Positions 53,379 to 57,653 of a stretch of DNA of 57,653 nt are shown here, in pieces; positions within the stretch are counted from its first letter, which is position 1, and every line of letters starts with the position of its first letter. The stretch is taken from assembly GCA_050700835.1 (NCBI GenBank), contig JBOHDX010000102.1, forward strand, positions 1-57,653, written 5' to 3'. The notes under the pieces are model-generated. The model did not search any database. It was not told the DNA's origin and saw nothing but the letters and a program-made list of their open reading frames with translations. Origin of the DNA: JBOHDX01 sp050700835 (GTDB lineage: Bacteria; Actinomycetota; Actinomycetes; Propionibacteriales; Nocardioidaceae). Position numbers and translations under genes: made by a program.

Positions 53379-54143
53379 ATGCTGAAGGCCGATCGGATGG
53401 CCGCCATCCTGGAGCACATCGCGCTTGCCGGCAGCGTCGACGTCGCCCGGATCTCGGCCGATCTCGGCGCGTCCGCCGCCACCCTGCGCCGCGACCTCGA
53501 GGCGTTGCAGGAGCGGGGTCTGCTCGTTCGCACACACGGCGGGGCAGTGGCCAGTGGCGTGGGTTTCGAGCTGCCGCTTCGACACCGCGAGGCCAGACAC
53601 CAACCGGAGAAGCGCGCCATCGGGCGGCTGGCGGCCGGCTTGGTCCCCGACGGGTCCGTCGTCGGGATGACAGGGGGAACGACGGTCACCGAGGTGGCAC
53701 GAGCCCTTCCGAACAACGCAGACATCACGGTTGTCACAAACGCTCTCAACATCGCCGCGGAGCTGGTGCTGAGGCCCTCGATCCGGGTGGTCGTCGTCGG
53801 CGGGTCGGCACGGCACGCGAGCTACGAGCTAGTCGGGCCGGCCGCCGAGCTGGTGATCGAGCGCTACCACCTGGACGTGTCCTTCATCGGCACCGACGGT
53901 CTGACCGTCGAGGAGGGCTGCAGCACCTACGACGAGATGGAGGCGCACACCGACCACGCGTTCATCGCCCGAGCCCGGCGCATCATCGTCGTCGCCGACA
54001 GCACGAAGCTCGGCCGGCGGACGTTCGCCAGGATCTGCCGGACCGACGAGGTCAGCGATCTCGTCACGGACGCCCGCGCCGACCCGGACATCGTCAGAGA
54101 GCTCACCGAGGTCGGCGTGCATGTGGTGATGGCGGAAGTCTGA
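53379..54143 (+). CDS. DeoR/GlpR family transcriptional regulator
   Basis: A 254-residue sugar-phosphate-responsive repressor. The N-terminal winged helix is ADRMAAILEHIALAGSVDVARISADLGASAATLRRDLEALQERGLLVRTHGGAV (about 4-57). The effector domain has the DeoR signature GFELPLRHREARHQPEKRAIGRLAAGLV, the phosphate-binding GMTGGTTVTEVARAL and DVSFIGTDGLTVEEG. The ATG at 53379 is preceded by GGAGTGGGGAC. It is divergent from the importer operon and precedes GH4 and ROK genes, so it probably represses all of them until a sugar phosphate intermediate accumulates. Confidence 0.92.
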   Translation: MLKADRMAAILEHIALAGSVDVARISADLGASAATLRRDLEALQERGLLVRTHGGAVASGVGFELPLRHREARHQPEKRAIGRLAAGLVPDGSVVGMTGGTTVTEVARALPNNADITVVTNALNIAAELVLRPSIRVVVVGGSARHASYELVGPAAELVIERYHLDVSFIGTDGLTVEEGCSTYDEMEAHTDHAFIARARRIIVVADSTKLGRRTFARICRTDEVSDLVTDARADPDIVRELTEVGVHVVMAEV

Positions 54144-54208
54144 ACAAATTCGATTAGCATTCTTGCTCGAACTTGCTCGATTGCTCATCCGGCTGGCAGA
54201 GTGCCCGC

Positions 54209-55504
54209 ATGACGAAGGTCGCGTTCATCGGCGCCGGGAGCGTCGAGTTCACCCGCAATGTCGTCACCGACCTGTGCGGCTTCGCCGAGCTACGCGGTGA
54301 CCTCGAGCTGACTCTCCACGACATCGACGCAGAGCGCCTCGGGCATGCCGAGACGATGGCCAACCGGATCAACATCCAAACGGGCGGCGGTGCCGATGTG
54401 TCGTCCAGCCTCGACCGGCTGACTGCCATCGAGGGCGCCGACTACGTCGTCAACGAGATCCAGGTAGGCGGCTTCGCGGCCACACGTACCGACTTCGACG
54501 TCCCGGCACGTTACGGCGTGCGCCAGACGATCGGCGACACGCTCGGCATCGGCGGGATCTTTCGCGGCCTGCGTACCATCCCGGTACTGGTGGGGATCGG
54601 CGAGGACATGGCCAAGGTCTGCCCGGACGCGTACCTGCTCAACTACAGCAACCCGATGGCGATGCTGCCGTGGGCCGTCTATGCCGGCTCACCGTTCGAC
54701 CGGGTGGTGGGGCTGTGCCACTCCGTGCGCGACACGCACGCGTTCCTCGCCGAGCTGGTCGGACTCGACGTCGCCGACGTGACGTTCGTGACCGCGGGGT
54801 TCAACCACCAGGCGTTCGTGTTGCGTTTCGAGCACCAAGGTCAGGACCTGTATCCGCGGCTGCGTGAGGTGATCGAGTCCGACCCGGAGCTGCAGCGCAG
54901 GGTCCGGGTGGAGATCTTCCGCCGGTTCGGCTACTTCCCCACCGAGTCGAGTGAGCACTCGGCGGAGTACGTGCCTTGGTTCATGCGGCACGACGGTGAG
55001 ATCGAGCACTTCCGCATCTTCGTCGGCGACTACCTGCAGCGGTCCGAGGACAACATCGACGAGTACGAGCGCACCCGCCGCGAGCTCGAGAGTGATGCGC
55101 CGCTCGACTTGGAACCAGCCTCCGAACTCGCCTCGGAGCTCATTCACGCCCGGGAGACGGACCGGCCCCGAGAGCTGTACGCCAACGTGCGCAACACCGG
55201 TCTCGTGACGAGTCTGCCGGACGGCTGCTGCGTTGAGGTTCCGTGCACCGTGGATGCCGCCGGGCTGCACCCGCACGCCGTCGGCGCGCTACCGCCGCAG
55301 CTGACTGCCCTGAACCGCACGTTCCTCAACGTGGTTGAGCTGACCGTCCGGGCCGCTCTCGAAGGCGATCGGCAGCACGTCTACCAGGCGGCCATGCTCG
55401 ACCCGAACACAGCGGCGACACTCACCAGCCATGACATCGTGGCCATGTGCGACGACCTGCTGCGCGCGCACGGCACCCTGATGCCGGCGTCGCTTCGCCC
55501 GTGA
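54209..55504 (+). CDS. Glycoside hydrolase family 4 (alpha-galactosidase/alpha-glucosidase-like)
   Basis: A 431-residue NAD+- and metal-dependent glycosidase that cleaves by oxidation and elimination rather than hydrolysis with two acids. The NAD motif is KVAFIGAGSVEF (GAG 8-10), Asn148 is in LLNYSNPM, and the metal ligands match Cys170 and His171 (GLCHSV) and His200 (GFNHQAF), the subgroup signature of MelA-type alpha-galactosidases rather than of 6-phospho-glycosidases. The start MTKVAFIG is the family norm; a frame extension upstream is unlikely. The stop overlaps the ROK start (GTGA at 55501-55504). The substrate would be imported by the adjacent ABC system and cleaved in the cytosol. Confidence 0.9.
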   Translation: MTKVAFIGAGSVEFTRNVVTDLCGFAELRGDLELTLHDIDAERLGHAETMANRINIQTGGGADVSSSLDRLTAIEGADYVVNEIQVGGFAATRTDFDVPARYGVRQTIGDTLGIGGIFRGLRTIPVLVGIGEDMAKVCPDAYLLNYSNPMAMLPWAVYAGSPFDRVVGLCHSVRDTHAFLAELVGLDVADVTFVTAGFNHQAFVLRFEHQGQDLYPRLREVIESDPELQRRVRVEIFRRFGYFPTESSEHSAEYVPWFMRHDGEIEHFRIFVGDYLQRSEDNIDEYERTRRELESDAPLDLEPASELASELIHARETDRPRELYANVRNTGLVTSLPDGCCVEVPCTVDAAGLHPHAVGALPPQLTALNRTFLNVVELTVRAALEGDRQHVYQAAMLDPNTAATLTSHDIVAMCDDLLRAHGTLMPASLRP

Positions 55505-56451
55505 GCCGTGAGGTCCTGGTCGGCTTCGACCTCGGCGGCACCAAGCTGGCCGTGGTGGTCGCTGATCCGGACGGCACTCCCCTGTCGACCGACATGCTGC
55601 CGACCGACGGCGGCCGCGGAGCCGAGCAGGCGGTTGCGCGAGCGATCACGGCAGCCCGCGAGCTGGTGGCCGGCTACTCGGCGACGGTCACGGCCGTCGG
55701 TGTCTCCACGATGGGGATCACCCACGAGCACGGAGTCGAGCTGGCGCCGAACGTACCGGGGTGGAACCTGCTGGCACTGCCGTCCCTGGTCCGGGCGGCG
55801 TTCGCGCCGGCGCCCGTCCGGCTCGACAACGACGTCAAGGCCGCCGCGCTCGCCGAGCAGATGTGGGGTGAGCTGCGCGACGTCGAATCCGGCGTCTACC
55901 TCAACCTGGGAACGGGCGTGGCGGCCGCTCTGGTGGTGCAGGGCCACATCGTGCCGGGAGCCCATGGTGCGGCCGGAGAGATCGGCTACTGGTCCCGCCG
56001 GCGGACCGAGACCGCGGGCGCCCGCTCCGGGAACGCGCCGCTGGAGGAGTACGTCGGCGGCGCCGGGGCGCGGCAGCGGGCCCGGGAGCAGCTCGGCCTC
56101 GACGGCGGCGTCGCCGACCTCGTGAGCAGCGACGATCCGGCCACCGATGCCTTCCTCACCGACCTGTACGACGAGATCGCCTTGCACGTGAGCAATCTGG
56201 TGATCGCGCTGGACCCGGAGCGGCTGGTCGTCGGCGGCGGCTACGTCCGCACGTCGGACCGGGTGCTGGCGGTGCTGCGGCAGCGGCTCGGCGCCGTCGC
56301 ACCCTTTCCGCCGCAGGTACGGCTCGCCCGGTTCGGCGCGGACGCCGGCACCGCCGGGGCGATGGCGCTGGCGGTGCAAGCCCGGTCGTCGCCACCGTTG
56401 TCCGAGTCGTTGCCAAACCGCAACGAGAAATCATCTCAGCCACGACCCTGA
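55501..56451 (+). CDS. ROK family sugar kinase lacking the zinc motif
   Basis: A 316-residue ASKHA-fold kinase. The phosphate motif is FDLGGTKLAVVV (9-20), the catalytic base Asp111 in RLDNDVKAAALAE, and GHIVPGAHGAAGEIGYW and LVIALDPERLVVGGGYV are usual ROK segments. The His of GEIGH is Tyr163 and the CxCGxxGC zinc site is missing (SRRRTETAGARSGNAPLEEYVGG), so this is a zinc-free ROK protein. The GTG start overlaps the GH4 stop (GTGA), supporting translational coupling. It should phosphorylate the monosaccharide released by GH4. Confidence 0.88.
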   Translation: MSREVLVGFDLGGTKLAVVVADPDGTPLSTDMLPTDGGRGAEQAVARAITAARELVAGYSATVTAVGVSTMGITHEHGVELAPNVPGWNLLALPSLVRAAFAPAPVRLDNDVKAAALAEQMWGELRDVESGVYLNLGTGVAAALVVQGHIVPGAHGAAGEIGYWSRRRTETAGARSGNAPLEEYVGGAGARQRAREQLGLDGGVADLVSSDDPATDAFLTDLYDEIALHVSNLVIALDPERLVVGGGYVRTSDRVLAVLRQRLGAVAPFPPQVRLARFGADAGTAGAMALAVQARSSPPLSESLPNRNEKSSQPRP

Positions 56452-56584
56452 ACGAGTTGTCCCTGGTTCGTCGTGTTGCACTATGGAAGCAGGAATGAGA
56501 ACACGAGACAGCACCGGTCGACGACCGCCACCGCAGCGCCGACCGACCGCGACCCACGAGGCCGCATCACGCGTAGGAGCAGTC

Positions 56585-56827
56585 ATGTCCACAAACCAGC
56601 GGACCAGTCGCAACAGCGACACCGGTGCGCACCTGTCCGTGGGGGTGGCGGAGCCGCACGAAGCCTGGACCGCGTCGCACCACTGCACGCACGAACCTCG
56701 TTGTCCGGCAGCCACCGCGCCAGACGGCCTGTTGGCCCACATCGTGGTGGATCATCTGCAGGACTGCGGGTACGCACTGTTGTGCAACGGTCTGATCGTC
56801 CTCGACCACGGCGAGCTGCTGGCCTGA
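56585..56827 (+). CDS. DUF5999 family small protein
   Basis: An 80-residue protein of unknown function. It holds the DUF5999 pattern: a Cys/His motif CTHEPRCP (Cys34, His36, Cys40), then APDGLLAHIVVDH and the closing GYALLCNGLIVLDHGELLA, close to the WSLLCNGVVLFEDTGELL consensus as recalled. The ATG at 56585 has GGAG five bases upstream; a longer frame begins at 56483. The first 30 residues are polar and variable. Such proteins are common in actinobacteria next to regulators, but no role is established. Confidence 0.82.
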   Translation: MSTNQRTSRNSDTGAHLSVGVAEPHEAWTASHHCTHEPRCPAATAPDGLLAHIVVDHLQDCGYALLCNGLIVLDHGELLA

Positions 56828-56920
56828 CTGGCGACGGCGCTCCAAGGCTGGTCTGACACTGGCCAACAGCGCCGAGCAGCACACCCGCCCCCCACGCCGC
56901 GGTCACCCCCCCCCAACGAC

Positions 56921-56957
56921 GATCCGACAGTTGCGCACGACGCGTAACTGTCGGATC
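56921..56957. repeat. Inverted repeat, possible terminator
   Basis: Arms GATCCGACAGTTGCG (56921-56935) and CGTAACTGTCGGATC (56943-56957) pair over 15 bases with one mismatch and a 7-base loop, 93 bp after the DUF5999 stop. There is no T tract. It marks the start of the decayed DNA before the IS element. Confidence 0.55.
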
Positions 56958-56999
56958 GCGGCCGGGTGAGCGCGTCTCCAACGTGGGCTGGGTGAATCT

Positions 57000-57434
57000 C
57001 CCTCCGGCTAGCTTCTCCGCGCGCCAGCTGCGAAGCTCGAGGCCGTGGCGGAGCACGTACGACACGCGAAGTCGTCGCTGTCGCCGCATGAGGCTGTCGA
57101 GATGACTGAGGTCGACGCCTTGGCCGCCTGACTACAAGGGCATCTTCACAGCCATCAGGAGACGATCACTGCCCTCCATGTCTGGCGCGCCCAGAGCAAG
57201 GCGATCCAGGATCATGTCGGATTCCTACTTGAACACCAGCTCAGGTTCCGGTCGGAGGTCGTGCTGACACCCCAAGACGGGCGTCACGCAGAGCCGGCCG
57301 GACTTCTTCTTTCGTCTCGCCACTGACCGCGGCATCATCGCCGAAGTCGAGCGCGGTGGCACGACGGCACCCTCACCAACGACGCAGCGCGTACGCGGCG
57401 TCGACCGGTTCAAACGGAGAACAACTCAGGCATA
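57000..57434 (+). pseudogene. Decayed coding DNA next to the IS630 element
   Basis: Several short frames read like protein but are broken by stops and shifts. One frame ends AVEMTEVDALAA at a TGA near 57131; another, open from about 57133, reads HVWRAQSKAIQDHVGFLLEH and FRSEVVLTPQDG; a third reads SRPDFFFRLATDRGIIAEV followed by ERGGTT near 57290-57370. The third resembles nuclease-like hypothetical proteins with an (I/V)xAEVERGGT motif as recalled, but the continuation is frame-shifted. Together these look like the remains of one or two genes damaged around the insertion. No intact gene was found between 56828 and 57434. Confidence 0.4.
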
Positions 57435-57653
57435 CTAGTGCCGCGTTTCTGAAGTTTGTGGACGGTTGGCTTTCTTGAGGATCTCTTCTGCGGTCTTGGT
57501 CCAGACGAAGGGGTGGGCTCGGTCGTTCCAGCCGTCGATGAAGGCGCGGATCTTGGCGTTGAGGTCTTTGACCGAGCCGAAGACGCCGCGACGGATGGCT
57601 TGGCGGTCGATGATCCCGAACCAGACCTCGACCAGGTTCAGCCAGGACCCCGA
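57435..57653 (-). mobile_element. 3' end of an IS630-family transposase gene, cut by the window edge
   Basis: On the minus strand 72 codons run from the window edge to a TAG at 57435. They read SWLNLVEVWFGIIDRQAIR and then VFGSVKDLNAKIRAFIDGWN and FVWTKTAEEILKKA, the C-terminal part of the DDE_3 domain of IS630-type transposases, including the Glu in LVEVWF that is the third catalytic residue. The N-terminal half lies outside the window. The left end of the element should be near 57432-57440 (TACTAGTGCCGCG), consistent with TA-target insertion, but the inverted repeat cannot be checked without the other end. Confidence 0.85.

Noticed and set aside
57225..57413. A 62-codon minus-strand frame before the IS element
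   Set aside because: No start context or family is seen, and the opposite strand shows more protein-like remnants in the same DNA.

Overview
The window is 57.7 kb of high-GC DNA (roughly 70% by eye) with actinobacterial gene content: recC-recB-recD with stop/start overlaps, a CsoR copper-type regulator, a GAMENYG-type aminopeptidase N, DUF5999 and DUF6636 proteins, many GTG starts and ATGA or GTGA junctions. A soil actinomycete of the Propionibacteriales or a neighbouring order fits, but this is an inference from gene content. No rRNA, tRNA or CRISPR array was seen. Nearly all DNA is coding; the only gap above 300 bp without an intact gene is 56.8-57.4 kb.

Layout. 0-7 kb: a DUF6636 lipoprotein, a MarR-MFS efflux operon, a flavin oxidoreductase, an alpha/beta hydrolase and a secreted lytic transglycosylase with a His-rich linker. 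7-17.3 kb: acetamidase/formamidase, aminopeptidase N, DUF4234 membrane protein, APC amino acid permease, DUF72 protein beside a truncated YbjN-like gene, a DEAD-box RNA helicase behind a leader rich in inverted repeats, a SLOG-fold protein and a NYN-domain protein. 17.4-26.8 kb: an eight-gene, tightly packed minus-strand operon (SDR, two small membrane proteins, gluconate-dehydrogenase-type small subunit, GMC flavoprotein with a likely iron-sulfur site, TPP enzyme, enolase-superfamily enzyme, GH15), with a divergent MarR gene. 26.9-29.6 kb: a polar amino acid ABC importer. 29.8-32.1 kb: a cytochrome P450 and an alpha/beta hydrolase, bracketed by two copies of one inverted-repeat element. 32.1-40.8 kb: recC-recB-recD. 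40.8-46 kb: VOC protein, nadE, dinB, csoR with a permease-YHS fusion behind a palindromic operator, and a YbjN-like protein. 46.2-56.5 kb: a complete carbohydrate catabolic locus. 56.5-57.65 kb: a DUF5999 gene, decayed DNA and the 3' end of an IS630-type transposase that runs off the window.

How the genes may work together. In the carbohydrate locus a DeoR regulator sits divergent to an ABC importer operon that continues into UgpC-type ATPase, SIS-fold isomerase/deaminase, PfkB kinase and DUF2090 aldolase, while a GH4 glycosidase and a ROK kinase follow the regulator. This makes a full route from an imported glycoside through a hexose phosphate and a ketose phosphate to trioses; the substrate is unknown and an amino sugar or galactoside is one reading. 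In the eight-gene operon, GH15 could release a sugar, the GMC/small-subunit pair oxidise it and the enolase-superfamily enzyme dehydrate the acid; neither dehydrogenase subunit shows an export signal and no cytochrome gene is present, so electron transfer must differ from the classic periplasmic enzyme.
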